A stretch of 64,000 nt of DNA from Aquarana catesbeiana. Its lineage: Eukaryota; Chordata; Amphibia; Anura; Ranidae. The position numbers and the translations under genes are program-made. The first letter of the stretch is position 1, and each line of letters opens with the position of its first letter. Shown here in pieces: positions 33,510 through 44,818 of this stretch. The notes under the pieces are model-generated. The model had not been told where the DNA came from, did no database searches, and worked only from the letters and a program-made list of their open reading frames with translations. The stretch spans positions 667,707,639 through 667,771,638 of the forward strand of contig NC_133325.1 in assembly GCF_042186555.1 (NCBI RefSeq), written 5' to 3'.

Positions 33510-33825
33510 CAGTGGTCTCCAAACTGCGGCCCTTTGCTTTTATCTGGCCCTTGGAGCACTACTCCTCTTACTGATACAAAGCACTCTTCCTCCTGGCACC
33601 AGGCACTCTTCCTCTTCCTGGCATGAACCATAAGGCACTAATTCTAACACTAATGATTGGGTACAATTAATTTTTTTATTGCCACTGACAGTCAAGTCAG
33701 AAGCATTGTTTACTCCCACTGATGCTGGGGCATTTTCTAGTTCCAATGGCGTCCATTAGTCCAGCCCTCCTATAGTCTGAAGGACAGAAAACTGGCCCTT
33801 CGTTTAGAAATTTTGGAGATCCCTG
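33510..33825. mobile_element. hAT-type MITE (316 bp) with decayed 8-bp duplication
   Basis: It starts CAGTGGTCTCCAAACTGCGG, the classic hAT end, and finishes GGAGATCCCTG, its inverted counterpart. The flanking octamers GTCTAGTG and GTTTAGGG match at six of eight positions. The interior is CT-rich (CTCTTCCTCCTGGCACC repeated with CTCTTCCTCTTCCTGGC). Non-coding. Confidence 0.75.
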
Positions 33826-33839
33826 GTTTAGGGGGAACA

Positions 33840-35046
33840 TAAAAAGCAACTATACTTGCCTTATTCCCTGCCCCTGCAGGATTACTCTCATCTGTATGAC
33901 TGGCCCTGTGAAGATGCTTCCCTTTTGGGTTTCCAATAGTCATGGGCACCTTTAAACGTCGTCATGTACAATGCAGGACCAGCAGTCCTACATTGTGTAT
34001 GAAGTTGCTGGAAGCCAGCCCACAACCCAGAGCATCGGAGAGTAGAGAAGAACGTAAACTACTTGTCGGAACAAGGAATATGTTACTCAACTATTTAACT
34101 CTTGCAGTGTAGAGAGAGCCCCACTGCAAGGGTATTTTTCTTTTTTTTCTTTTATTTTACCTGTAGTTCAGCTTTAAATTGATATAATTATAAGACAGTC
34201 CTATTTATTATAGAACGCACAAAATGTGTAGCCTTCTATATTTAGGCTATCAAACACTTCCATAGAGAAATGGATATACTGTAGCTACAGACGAGTAGAA
34301 AGCACCTTTAAGGAACGCTGAATCAACTGTTTCAACTGTTTTAACATCTTGTTAGACTTGTATGGATTTCTTTAGCAGAGCTTAATATGAATTCCTAGGC
34401 TAGGCATTGACCCAGAATGGCTGCTTCCTTTCTTTATGGTTTACGGTAGCACATAACCTTGTCCTGGAAGTCATATGAAAAAAAAATCCTTATGCATCTT
34501 TTAGGCAGAATAAAAAAAATGCACCATTGCAGTTATGCATTTCATAAAAAAATTTTTTTTTAAATCTTTAAATGTATATTAATTATCTTAAGTACCCAAA
34601 ATTATCTTCAAATAAGCTTTTGTAAATCCCTGTACAGTAGCAGTTTGGCAGAAGGGGGGCCAGTGAGGCTCTGCTGCATGTATGGACAATAAACCTGCTG
34701 ACAGAAGGAGCCAGCTCGATGAGCTCAGTAAAGATCGTAATTTACAGCTGTTTAATTGTTCTATCAGCAAGCAAGAGTTGTGATTTGATCCTAACTTTCT
34801 TAACCAAGGTGTGCTGCCACTGAAGTAAAGGTCCAGGCCTGGGCTATTCTGTTTGGCAGGAGTGTTTGAATCATGCAGGGTGAACACACCTGTGAGTCTT
34901 AGGACAGTTAAAAACCTTTGCAAATAATGTATTGCTACTGTATTTTTAGCTGCTTGTCTTGAGTTCAGCCTAAAGTTTTATTTTATAGTATTTAATAATC
35001 AAATCGGTTTAAGGCTGGTTTATTCATTTTTAATTTTTTTTTACAG
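33840..35046. other. End of intron 2, nothing identified
   Basis: AT-rich intron running into the polypyrimidine tract and acceptor of the P-loop exon. A short segment near 33.85-34.17 kb (CTATACTTGCCTTATTCCC, CTGTAGTTCAGCTTTAAA) resembles a MITE fragment. Confidence 0.45.
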
Positions 35047-35245
35047 ATATGCCATAGCAGATAACTCCTACCGCTCCTTGCGCACAGAGAGGAAAGACCA
35101 GTGTATTCTTATATCTGGTGAGAGTGGGGCTGGGAAGACTGAGGCCAGCAAGAAAATCCTACAGTACTATGCTGTGACGTGTCCTGTCAGTGACCAGGTG
35201 GAGACTGTGAAAGACCGACTTCTGCAGTCCAATCCTGTTTTGGAG
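35047..35245 (+). CDS. MYO1C: MYO1C exon 3 of window, P-loop exon
   Basis: This exon holds the ATP-binding P-loop GESGAGKT (residues 115-122 of the joined partial protein), followed by EASKKILQYYAVTCPVSD and the end KDRLLQSNPVLE. The lysine and threonine of the P-loop, which contact the nucleotide phosphates and magnesium, are intact. The first base completes the split Ile codon from the previous exon. The acceptor is ttttttttacag and the donor GTGAGA. It ends in phase 0. Confidence 0.96.
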
Positions 35246-35478
35246 GTGAGAGACTGATAAGGAAAATAAACTTCCTAGAAGCTGATAAAGAATAAATTGC
35301 CTCATCTCCAGGTGTCAGTGGAAGGTGTGATTCTATAAATGTTTTGCTGCCATGGAAACAGAGCAGCCTTGTGAAAACAGGGTTTACTGCATTGATCTAA
35401 GCAGCAGCAAAACCTGCTTTTAAATATTCCATGTATAACTCTGACTGTTACAGAATTATTTTCTGTTTTTGTTTTTAG

Positions 35479-35559
35479 GCATTTGGCAATGCAAAAACCT
35501 TACGAAATGATAATTCCAGCCGCTTCGGAAAATATATGGATGTGCAATTTGATTACAAG
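35479..35559 (+). CDS. MYO1C: MYO1C exon 4 of window, switch I exon
   Basis: The 27-residue exon begins AFGNAKTLR and carries switch I, NDNSSRFGK (residues 167-175 of the joined partial protein), then YMDVQFDYK. Switch I senses the gamma phosphate and is essential for ATP hydrolysis in all myosins, and every conserved residue is present. It is separated from the previous exon by only 233 bp, which has escaped the repeat invasion seen in the longer introns. Acceptor gtttttag, donor GTTAGT, phase 0 at both ends. Confidence 0.96.
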
Positions 35560-35764
35560 GTTAGTCTAACTTGAACAAGTATTTGTATGTTTTTTAACAG
35601 ACCTCTTCTTCAGATGTTAAACCTGGGTTTATCCTCCAGATCTCTCTCTTCTTCCAGCAGCCCTCTTCTTCACTTAATGACTACCTTTGCGACCTCCAAA
35701 GTGTCTGCAGTTTACTTTAGATGTATATAAATGACTTTCTTCTAGAGGTCATATGTTAATGCAG

Positions 35765-36350
35765 ACTAGGGTTGCACCGATACCGAGCATTTGCACGAGT
35801 ACTCGTGCAAATGCTCCAATGCCTAATCCGATACCTGGGCAGTCAGGGGATGATCTGTGCGGCAGTGGGGGCCCTGTATAGAATTCAATAAAGCAGCTGA
35901 CAGCCGCTTCTCCTCTCCCTCCTGCGGCTTTCAGCTGCTTTATATAAATCTATACAGGGAGATCTGTGTTTGTAAAGGCGCCCACCGATCACCCCCTGAC
36001 TGTCCCCTGTGTCCTCCGTGCTCCTAAGTTCCCCCGCCATGTCCTCCAGCCCCCCTCTGTGTCCTTTTTCCGCCCCCCCCCCCCCCGTGATCACCTGCCG
36101 CTGTCTCCTGTCCATTCCTCTTTAGTGCAGCTGAGGCTGCTGAGAAAGGGACTGGGGAATCTGTGTCCTCAGTCCCTTTCCCTGTCTCAAAGGGGAGATG
36201 TCAGGGGTCTATTTAAATTGTAAAAAATAAAATGCAAAAAACTACTGACACAGTGCCACCTATCAGTGCCGATCAGTGCTGCATATTAGTGCTACTGTCG
36301 CGTGACATTAAAAAAAAAGTATCAATAATCGGTATAGCAGACAATTGGGC
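35765..36350. repeat. MITE-like repeat with a perfect 32-bp palindrome
   Basis: The segment begins TAGGGTTGCACCGATACC and ends near ATCAATAATCGGTATAGCAG, whose complement is similar to the start. At 35785-35816 there is a perfect palindrome with half-site GAGCATTTGCACGAGT. An inner inverted pair, TAAAGCAGCTGACAGCCGC and GCGGCTTTCAGCTGCTTTAT, follows at about 35890-35945. It lies in the 2.3-kb intron after the switch I exon. Confidence 0.6.
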
Positions 36351-37034
36351 AATGAAAGTAGATCTCCAATTGTGTGGAATTACAAGTCCACATCAACAAG
36401 AGTTTAAAAAAAAAAAAAGTCAACCATAAATCTGCTGGGTTTTTTTTATTTTTTATTTTTTTGCAATACATTTTTCTACCCTGTTCTAACCCAACTTATT
36501 TTACGTGCCATAGACTGTGCTGGACAGTCCTCCCGATGGTAAAGTATTTGTTCTTTCCCCAAGATTATGAAAAAATGTTTTATACCATTAAAAACACAAA
36601 AAAAAATATAAATGATAAAAACAATTGCCTGCGCAGTTAAGCGCAGCATTTTATCATGCAGGCTAGTGTCGGCTTCAGTAGGGAGCTGCGCGATCCACTT
36701 TTTTGCTTTTTTTTTTAACTTTATTTTCAGTGTCAGCGCGATTTGTTGCACTGCTGTGCAGGGACATGTAGTGCCATCTTCAGTGCGCTGCGGAAAACTG
36801 CAGAAATGTTGCATTTTTCCGCACTGCACCGGACTACATCACATATCACAACAACAACTATTATGTATGCACCCCAGCAATGCACTTATCAGATATGGAA
36901 AAACAGTTCACCGCAAATGGTGTCAGTGAGCCCTTTAAAAGATACCTTGTATTTGTAATTTTGTACATCCAATCTAATGCAGATAATATTTTGCCAGCAC
37001 ACCTTGGATTGTTATTGCAAAGTCCAGAGCTTTT
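36351..37034. other. Intron 4 interval, nothing identified
   Basis: A- and T-rich intronic DNA with several homopolymer runs. No exon or defined repeat was recognised. Confidence 0.4.
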
Positions 37035-37443
37035 TTAAAGGATGAGTTAACTTTTGTGAAAAAAAATTAATATTTTTGCAGGAAACATATTTTTTTTTTT
37101 TTTTTTACAGCAGCCTCAGTGGATCACCAGTGCTTTGTCAGGCTCCTGCAGACACTGCCTACAGCTCTGTGCCTGTACCTTTCTATGTGCTATAGGTTCA
37201 AAGCTGTAGGAAGTATCAATGCACTTATAAGGGCCTGAGCAACCCGCTTGTAGTCCATAGAAGACTACAAGCCATTTTCCACAGTGACAGATGTGATTTG
37301 TGAATGAATAAACTACAAATCCTTACTCCAATTTTAATTGTGACAGCATAGGAGGGGGAACCCCACCCACTGTCACAGGGACAGTGGGCTCTGGCAGTGG
37401 TAGGCAGGTAATTGAGCATGTTACTGTTGAACCTATCCTTTAA
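37035..37443. mobile_element. T2/Kolobok-like MITE (TTAAAGGAT ends)
   Basis: The left end TTAAAGGATGAGTTAAC and right end GTTGAACCTATCCTTTAA form inverted repeats that include the TTAA target. TTAAAGG ends are the hallmark of the T2 group described in Xenopus (established knowledge). The interior has an inverted pair around GCTTGTAGTCCATAG/AAGACTACAAGC and CCCCACCCACTGTCACAGGG. Non-coding. Confidence 0.78.
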
Positions 37444-37855
37444 ACATCAAGAAGATCTTATCATACATATGCAAAATTTTGGAGTCTCACAGGGCCTCTT
37501 TATCAGGCCTGTGTGATAATTTTTAATCTCTGTTGTATTTTTTTTTAAATTTTACTTATTGTTTGCAAGATTGACTTTTTTTTAACCTTTGTTACCATCT
37601 GCATCTCTAGACATTTCTTGTATTTTTGGCCTGAAAAAAAAAGGAATAATCCTCTAGAACGAGATACAATTTTGGGTCATTCATGGCAGAGAACACATTT
37701 CACGAGAACAAAGCTGTGTGTTTACATTCAACTAATTACATTTAACTATACATTTAACATTCAACCTCATTCCTACAGGTTTTGAACTGAAATGGACTGT
37801 GTTATGTGACCGCAGATAGAATGACTTTCTAAATGTATTTCTTTTTATTTATAAG
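37444..37855. other. End of intron 4, nothing identified
   Basis: AT-rich intronic DNA leading to the acceptor of the fifth MYO1C exon in the window. Confidence 0.45.
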
Positions 37856-38035
37856 GGAGCTCCTGTCGGTGGACATATTTTAAACTATCTCTTGGAAAAG
37901 TCCCGTGTGGTACATCAGAACCACGGAGAGAGAAACTTCCATATTTTTTACCAGCTTCTTGAGGGTGGAGAAGAGGATTTGCTACGGAGGCTGGGGCTGG
38001 ATAAAAATGCCCAAAATTACCAGTACTTGATTAAG
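37856..38035 (+). CDS. MYO1C: MYO1C exon 5 of window, motor domain
   Basis: The exon encodes 60 residues, GAPVGGHILNYLLEKS followed by RVVHQNHGERNFHIFYQLLE and a charged segment ending NYQYLIK. This is the conserved transducer-proximal stretch of class I motors, with the GERNFHIFYQLL signature. The acceptor is tttataag, using AAG rather than the more common CAG, and the donor is GTTAGC, a weaker match to consensus. The intron that follows carries the large nested transposon stack, which begins only about 90 bp downstream of this donor. Confidence 0.95.
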
Positions 38036-38503
38036 GTTAGCCAGCCCTATTTTTTTGCTGCACATTCTGCACTTTCCATGGGGTACAAGGTTTTGTGTTC
38101 AAGAGGCAACCATCACAAGACTATACAGTTGTGCTCATAACCTTTTTTTTTTTTAGGCTAAATTTATTGGTCTTTCACAAAATACAATAAACAATGTTAA
38201 CTATTCATCAGAAAGTATATGGTCACATATTCAAACATAAGCATTTGTGCAGTCACATGTATTACTTTTCAACATACAGCAATTCAAATATCGTCTACTT
38301 CTACAAAAAAATAAAAGTAAATACATTAATTATAGAAGTGCAATTATCCTAATGTAGGCATAACAGGCAGCACTTTGGTACTTAGTATCTACTGTTCCCA
38401 TTTTCATATCAGTTCTCCATGCTTACACAAAAATGCTTCATAAAACTTTTTCAATGCCAGCAGATTTATGCTCCACAGACCGTAACATGGCCTCTATGGG
38501 TAT

Positions 38504-40380
38504 TTACTTCTCAATGTCACCAGAAACCAAGGTGATCCAGCCGGACCATAGCTTCTCAAATTTTTTTGGGCATCCTCTGGAAAGTATATATGAGCTTGAA
38601 CAGTGGTAATGCTCTATTAAGTCCACCCAGAATTGGACGGAAGGGACAACAGGATTTTTCCATTTGAGCGCTAGAGCATTCTTGGCATAAAAAAACAAGA
38701 TGCGCAAAAGGGTTTTCTTATTAGACATTTCTTCATCGTCCAAGTCTCCGCGGAGGCACCTCGCTGGGGAGTAAATGTTTGGGATGGCCAAGCTATCCTC
38801 TAGGAATACCAGGATTGCCTTCCAAAGTTGTGCTACACGTGGGCATCTCCATATCATGTGAAAGTAGTTCTCCTCCTCTTCATGACAGCGATGGCATTCA
38901 GGGGAGTCTGCTCTGCCCATCTGATACAGACGAGCTGGGGTATATTATGTTCTATGTAGGAAGTTAAATTGTATTACCTTGTCCCTAGCAGATATAACCG
39001 AGGGCAAAGGATCCCCCACCACCTCCGTCCATGTTTCATCAGTCAGTGTTGGAATGTCGGAGGTTCACTGTCTCACTACTTTTTCCATTCTCTTGGATGC
39101 GGAGGGCAGGAGAAGGGAGTAGTATCTAGATATCAATTTAGTATGGTCATCCTCAAACATAAGTTTCTCTAATTTGGAACTGAGAAGTGATACCTCCGTT
39201 AACCCGAACTGTGTTGTGATAGCATGCCTCAATTGCAGGTAGCCATAAAAATATTTGTTGTGGAACTTATATTCTAACTGAATGTCCCAAAATGTTTTAA
39301 AGACAATTGTTGAGAACAATTGGTGTACATATTTAATGCCGTAGTTGGCCCATCGCATTCCATTAGGTATTTTGTATACTTCGGGTAATTGGTGATTAAG
39401 CCAGAGAGGAGCGTTGGGTGATTTATTCAAAGAGGAGTCCCCCATCTTTTTGTTGCAGAGGTGAAAGATTTTGTAAAAAAGTTTAAGGATGCTGGCTCCA
39501 GTAATGGGGTATGTGCCATTTCTATACATTACTTTTCTCAATGCTACCGATGCAATGTCAAGGTCCGGAAAGAACCACCAGTGGATATGTGTCAGTTGGG
39601 CCGCTAAGTAGTAACATTGGAGATTTGGCAGGGCTAGTCCCCTTCCCCAATGGGTAGGGGCACCTGGGGTGGTCTCGAGCCCCACAAGAACGAGGTGATT
39701 GTCCCATTGATTTCGGGGATATAGATCGGGGCATGCCAGACGATATAAAGAAATCTAGGGAGATAGATCATTTTAACAATATTGATTCTGCCTAATAAAT
39801 TGAGAGGCAGTTTGGACCAGGTCTGCACATTCGTTTTCAGGCGCTGCATAAGGGGGTTGAGATTATTGGGGATATAAGTTTTAAGGGGTAATTGAATCTC
39901 CACTCCCAGGTAACGAAACGTATTCACCACCTGCAAAGGAGCATCTGGGGGTATCGTGGGGATAAAGAGGGGGTCCACCGGGAAGACTATGGATTTGCCC
40001 CAATTAACCTTAAACCCAGAATATGTACTAAAACTTGTGCAGCGCTTGAGAGCCTTGAGCATCTGCCAGGTACAGCAGCATATCATCTGCATACAAGGAT
40101 GTTTTTTTCTTCCAAGTCGTTCAGCCTACAACCCTTAACTGTGCTATCTGCCCTAATCATGGCCGCCAATGGCTCCATCGCCATAGCAAACGGGCGATAA
40201 AGGGCGCCCCTATCGTGTGCCACTGCATATTTCGAAAGTGTCAGTTATAATATTCACTCATAGGCGAGCCAGAGGACTGGCATACAGCAATCTCACCCAA
40301 ACAGTAAATTTAGGTCCAAAACTGCTCGAGGGCTGCCATTAAGTAAGTCCATTCGATAGAATCAAATGCCTTGTGGGTGT
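38504..40380 (-). pseudogene. LINE ORF2, 3' half (reverse transcriptase and C-terminus)
   Basis: The minus strand resumes at HKAFDSIEWTYLMAALEQF, continues with MAMEPLAAMIRADSTVKG, the polymerase motif YADDMLLYLA (in a shifted frame), GFKVNWGKS, VVNTFRYLGVEIQLPL and LLGRINIVKMIYLPRFLYI. It ends with the C-terminal zinc-knuckle-like region SPECHRCHEEEENYFHMIWR and a stop after GDIEK. The catalytic ADD is preserved. Frame changes near 39.65 and 38.95 kb prevent translation. Confidence 0.83.
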
Positions 40381-40477
40381 GTAAAAAAAATTTTAAAAAT
40401 GGATTCGGTGAGTATATCCTATAATACTGCCACATCCAAAATCTTTAGTAAAGAAATGAATACTCCTAAACGGACTT

Positions 40478-40655
40478 TCTTTTTCATACATCATGGGACA
40501 CAGAGTCAGGCTAATATTCATTACCTGCTGGGTTATACTTCATCATTAGGTGAATGGACACTGGTAGACCAAAGGTCTTCAGATAGGAAGTGATCACCTA
40601 TATAACCCCTCCCATATTGGAAGTACTTTAGTTTTTTACTAGTGTCTGCAAGGTG
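40478..40655 (+). repeat. DIRS left inverted terminal repeat
   Basis: Starts TCTTTTTCATACATCATGGG and runs through CTATATAACCCCTCCCATAT to GTTTTTTACTAGTGTCTGC. Its complement is the right repeat, which is longer by about 50 bp at its outer end, as is usual for DIRS. A CTATATAA box may act in its promoter (inference). Confidence 0.85.
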
Positions 40656-41685
40656 GATGGCACAGTTTGTTTGAGCTCTCTGAGCTCCAGGTCTCTAGTC
40701 CCACAAATGGTTCCAAAATGAATCAAGGGATTGACCGATTGGATCCATTTGACACAGGCTTTTATGCTTAGATAAATGGTACCCGAGCCTCGCAAAGAAG
40801 ACTCAAGATCCTGCGAGGTTTTGCCTGTAATGTGGCCTCTGGGCGCTGGACCCTGTGGAGTGGAAATCCTGGACACTATAGCGCTAAGGCAATTCTTGCA
40901 GGGTGCTGTACAGGTCCAAGGGAGTGGACCCTAAACATGAAAGGGTACCCAGTCCTTAAAGGTCCAAGTGACAGGAACCTGCTGTGAAGTGTAAAGATTG
41001 GGCCCTTAGTTTCTAAGTGGCCCTGCGCCTGGACGGGTAAGTAAAACCCTTTTATTTTTTTAATTGTGGAGTGTTTCAGTGATTGTAACAATCAGTCAAG
41101 CTAGCTAAAAGCTGGATACCGGTGTGCTGTGATCATACGGGGGAGTTCTGGGCTAGATGTGGGTGTTTGCAAAGTGTACCTTTTTTGCATGTGTCTGGCT
41201 GTTTTTTACCTTTATGATGGCGCACGAAGGTGCGCCATTTCGCCGTGGTGCACGAACATTCGCAAGAGAGCCGCTGGGCTCAGCAGTTTGTTTGGCAGCC
41301 ATGGTGCACGCGGCTTCGCCGCACATGCGTCGTAGCCTTTATCTGGGTGCACGAAGGTTTGCGTCGTACGCGAATACAGTCACGTCCGTTTGCCGGGACC
41401 ACACACATGCATGCACAGAACATTCCGGCGCCCACCCAGCTTATTTAAGCTGTGTAGGCCAAGCACGTGGTGCTTCCAGAAGGCAGCTGTGGGACACAGA
41501 GCAGGCTCTGAACAGACACTTGCAGTGGTTCATTTTTCCTTACCTGGGTCACGTGAGTCACCAGGTGTTAGCAGGCTAAAGGTGCTTGGCAGGATTGTTG
41601 CATAGGGGCTTGGTGAGCCCTATTAGGGTCTCCCTTCTGAGGTGTTTTAATACTACACCCAAGTACTTTTGTTTGTGACTATTAA

Positions 41686-42297
41686 ATGTCTTCCAAAAAG
41701 AGGAGTGGGATGGACACCACAAGGAAGGGCACACCTATGTCGTCAGTAGTTCCTGATGAACCTAGTCGTATCTCTAGTGTTTTATCCCCTGAAGGACCAG
41801 AGGCTTCCGGGCAATCTGAGCCGCTGCACCTATCTGGTATTATGCCTACAGTCAACGCTGCTGCTTCACCCTTTATCACTAAAGATGAGCTGTCTTCAGC
41901 CCTAGCCAGGTTAGAGCACCGGATTGCTGGCATGATTGCCTCCATCCTGCAGGGTGGCAGGCAGCATGACAGATCCCCCTCCCCGGAGTCTCCTAGTCTG
42001 GAGCTGGAATGGGTTGAGGATGTGGAAGAGCTTAAAGCTCAGGATTCAGTGGAGTGTGCGGCAGATGAGTCTGCTTCCGAGCAATCTGGACAAGAAGATA
42101 TCCAGTCGATGCCTGCCTCTCAGCCGCAGAGGCTTTTGATCCTGACCGAAATAGTTCATTCTGCCTTTAAGTTGCCTCTTGCAGAGGTGACTGAGCCCCC
42201 CTGGTCCTCTTTAGGATTTCTGAGGCCTCTTCAGGTTGCACAGACTTTCCCTCTACTGTTGGAACAGCCTCTTTCGGACCACCCCTGGTCAGTTTAG
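41686..42297 (+). pseudogene. DIRS gag-like remnant
   Basis: The 203-residue frame begins MSSKKRSGMDTTRKG and contains FITKDELSSALARLEHRIAG, an acidic stretch (LELEWVEDVEEL) and RLLILTEIVHSAFKLPLAEV. A related order (VTENAFSSALPGLEGRLAAL, VQILTDMVRSTFMLPLKEG) occurs in the DIRS at 62 kb, which supports a gag assignment. The C-terminal part is missing because a deletion joins it to the end of the polymerase. Confidence 0.72.
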
Positions 42298-42423
42298 TCA
42301 GAAGGACACGCATGATCGTCCTATACTACTTACCATTCGAAATTACTACTATTTTACATTAATACCACCTGCACGAGCACAGGAGAATCGCTTTTTCAGA
42401 GCATAATATACACAGTACGGTAT

Positions 42424-43500
42424 TTGAAAAGCTTAGGCTGGATCATAAATCCCGAAAAGTCAGCCTTGAATCCAGCTCAAAGTCTAAAGTTTTTAGGTCT
42501 GATCCTAAATACAATCCAAGCAAGAGTATTCTTGCCACTCGTAAGGATCTGTGCCCTGAAGGATCAGGTGCGTCAGATAAGGGGCACCAGACAACCCTCT
42601 GTTCGGCTTTGTGTGAGTTTTCTAGGGAGGATGGTATCCTCTGAGGCAGTCACCTATGCCCAGCTCCATTCCAGACCCTTACAACAAGACATCTTGTTGG
42701 CTTGAAAAAAGGGGAAGAAAAGCCCTGGATTTATCCAACGTGCTTATCTCCTCAGGCATGCTTAAGCCTAAACTGATGGTTGCAGGATCAGAAGCTGCGA
42801 AAGGGAAAACCTTTCTCCCAGTAACTTGGAGAGTACTAACTACAGATACCAGTCTCTCAGGCTGGGGCGCAACCCTAGACTGGCTCACAGCTCAGGGGAA
42901 ATGGTCAGGGACAGAGCAGACCCTGCCCATCAATGTCCTGGAATTACGGGCAGTATGTCTGGCCCTACAGTCCTGGACAGTGGAACTTCAGGACTGCCCC
43001 ATCAGGGTTTAGTCTGACAATGCCACGGCAGTGGCCTGTATAAACCACCAAGGCGCTACCAGGAGTCGTTCAGCTCTGAAGGAGGTGAACTACATACTAG
43101 CCTGGGCAGATGGACATGTGCAAATTATATCGACAGTCTATATCCTGGGAGTAGAGAACCGGAAGGCAGATTATCTCAGCTGCCAGCAGATCTGCCCGGG
43201 GAATAGTCCCTACACCCAGAGTTGTTCCAGGAAATTTGCCAACATTGGGGATGGCCAGCGGTCGACCTACTGGCATCCAGGTTCAACAAGCTACAGCAGT
43301 TTGTATCTCGAACAAGAGATCCTCTGGCAATTGGAGCAGATGCTCTGATAGTTCCATGGAGCCAGTACTCCCTGATTTATGCTTTCCCTCCGATCCCTCT
43401 CCTTCCACATTGTTGCGCTGGATTTGGAGAGAGGGGGTTCCAGTCATTCTGGTGGCACCAGCCTGGCCCAGAAGGCCCTGGTTCCCGGAGATTGTGAGAC
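42424..43500 (+). pseudogene. DIRS reverse transcriptase end and RNase H
   Basis: Only the last reverse transcriptase motifs remain (LGWIINPEKSALNPAQSLKF, LGLILNTIQARVFLP). The RNase H region follows with TTDTSLSGWGATLDWL, INVLELRAVCLALQSW, then a stop and SDNATAVACINHQGATRSRS. The downstream DIRS block follows as WPAVDLLASRFNKLQQF and ILVAPAWPRRPWFPEIVRL, in two frames. The polymerase core with its YLDD-type box is deleted, so the element cannot copy itself. Confidence 0.8.
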
Positions 43501-43559
43501 TGACAATAGACGGGCCATGGACGCTTCCACACCACCCCGATCTGCTGTCTCAAGATCCT

Positions 43560-44625
43560 ATATTCCACCCCAATTTACAGTCTCTAAATTTGACGGCTAT
43601 TAAAGCCAGGGTATTAAAGAACCGCGGGATCTCAGAACCAGTGGTGTCTACTCTAGTGAATGCTAGAAAAGCTGTCTCTAGGAAGATTTATCATAAGGTC
43701 TGGAAGACTTATATTGCTTGATGTCAAGCCAGAAAATGGCATCCTTGGAAATATATGATTGTGAGAATTCTTTTCTACAGTCAGCTGTGGAAATCAAATT
43801 GGCTTTGAGTACAATCGGAGGTCAAGTTTTTGCCCTATCAGTATTCTTTGACTGATTCACTGATCCAAACCTTTATGCAAGGGGCCACTCTCTTGCTCCC
43901 CCCCATTAGGTCACATATGTGTCCTTGGGACTTGAACTTGGTGCTGTCTGTGTTATAGAAACAATCACTTGAACCTATTAAGGAAATTTCATTACACTTG
44001 CTGTCACGCAAGCTAAACTTCCTGATGGCTATCACCCCGGCTAGAAGGGTATCGGAGTTGGCCCTTTCATGCAGGGAACCGTACTTGATCCTTTATCTTG
44101 ACAGAGATGTGTTACGACCTGTCCCATCCTTTTTGCCAAAAGTGGTGTCGGCCTTTTATTTAAATCCGGACATTTATTTTGCCTTCTTTTTTCTCTCAGC
44201 CTCGTTCGGTGGAAGAGAGACAACTGCATTCTTTGGACCTTGTCTGGGCAGTCAAGGTTTATTTGTCTAGATCTGCAGAGATCCATGGATCAGACTTCTT
44301 TTTTTTTTTTTTTTTTTTTACCAAAAGGACCCAAGAAGGGGCAGGCAGCTTCCAAAGCTTCCATTGCCAATTGGGTCCGTCAATTGGTCATTCAGACCTA
44401 CGGTCAAACATAAAGCTCCTCCCTTTAGGGTGAGAACTAATTCTACCAGGGGTGTAGGAACCTCCTGGGCCTTTCGCCATCAGGTATCTGTGGCTAAGAT
44501 TTGTAAGGCTGCTACCTGGTTTTCAGTGCATATGTTCACAAAATGTTATGTTCGAGCAGCCGAGGATTCGGCTTTCGGCTGCAGTGTACTGCGGGCTTCC
44601 GTTTTACGTTCTGATGGCTATTGTT
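43560..44625 (+). pseudogene. DIRS tyrosine recombinase pseudogene
   Basis: Pieces in order are FLMAITPARRVSELALSCRE with the first catalytic arginine, LRPVPSFLPKVVSAFYLNPD, a frame broken by a 22-nt T run near 44.3 kb, then NSTRGVGTSWAFRHQVSVAK and ICKAATWFSVHMFTKCYV with the region of the catalytic tyrosine. The position usually occupied by histidine in the HxxR box reads N. This recombinase integrates DIRS circles in place of a DDE integrase. Confidence 0.78.
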
Positions 44626-44669
44626 TGGTAGGGTGTCTCCCTCCCCTCAAGGCTATTGCTCTGGGACGT

Positions 44670-44791
44670 CCCAGCAGGTAATGAATATTAGCCTTTCTCT
44701 GTGTCCCATGATGTATGAAAAAGAAAATAGGATTTTTACGTCATACTTGCCTGTAAAATCCTTTTCTTTGATTACATCATGGGACACAGAG
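44670..44791. repeat. DIRS internal complementary region
   Basis: The first half (CCCAGCAGGTAATGAATATT through CCATGATGTATGAAAAAGA) is the complement of the left terminus. The second half (AAATAGGATTTTTACGTCAT through GATTACATCATGGGACACA) is the complement of the right terminus. The junction, at about 44724, defines the outer ends of the element. Confidence 0.85.
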
Positions 44792-44818
44792 ATCCCTCCC
44801 CTCTTTTTTGAGGATTTA

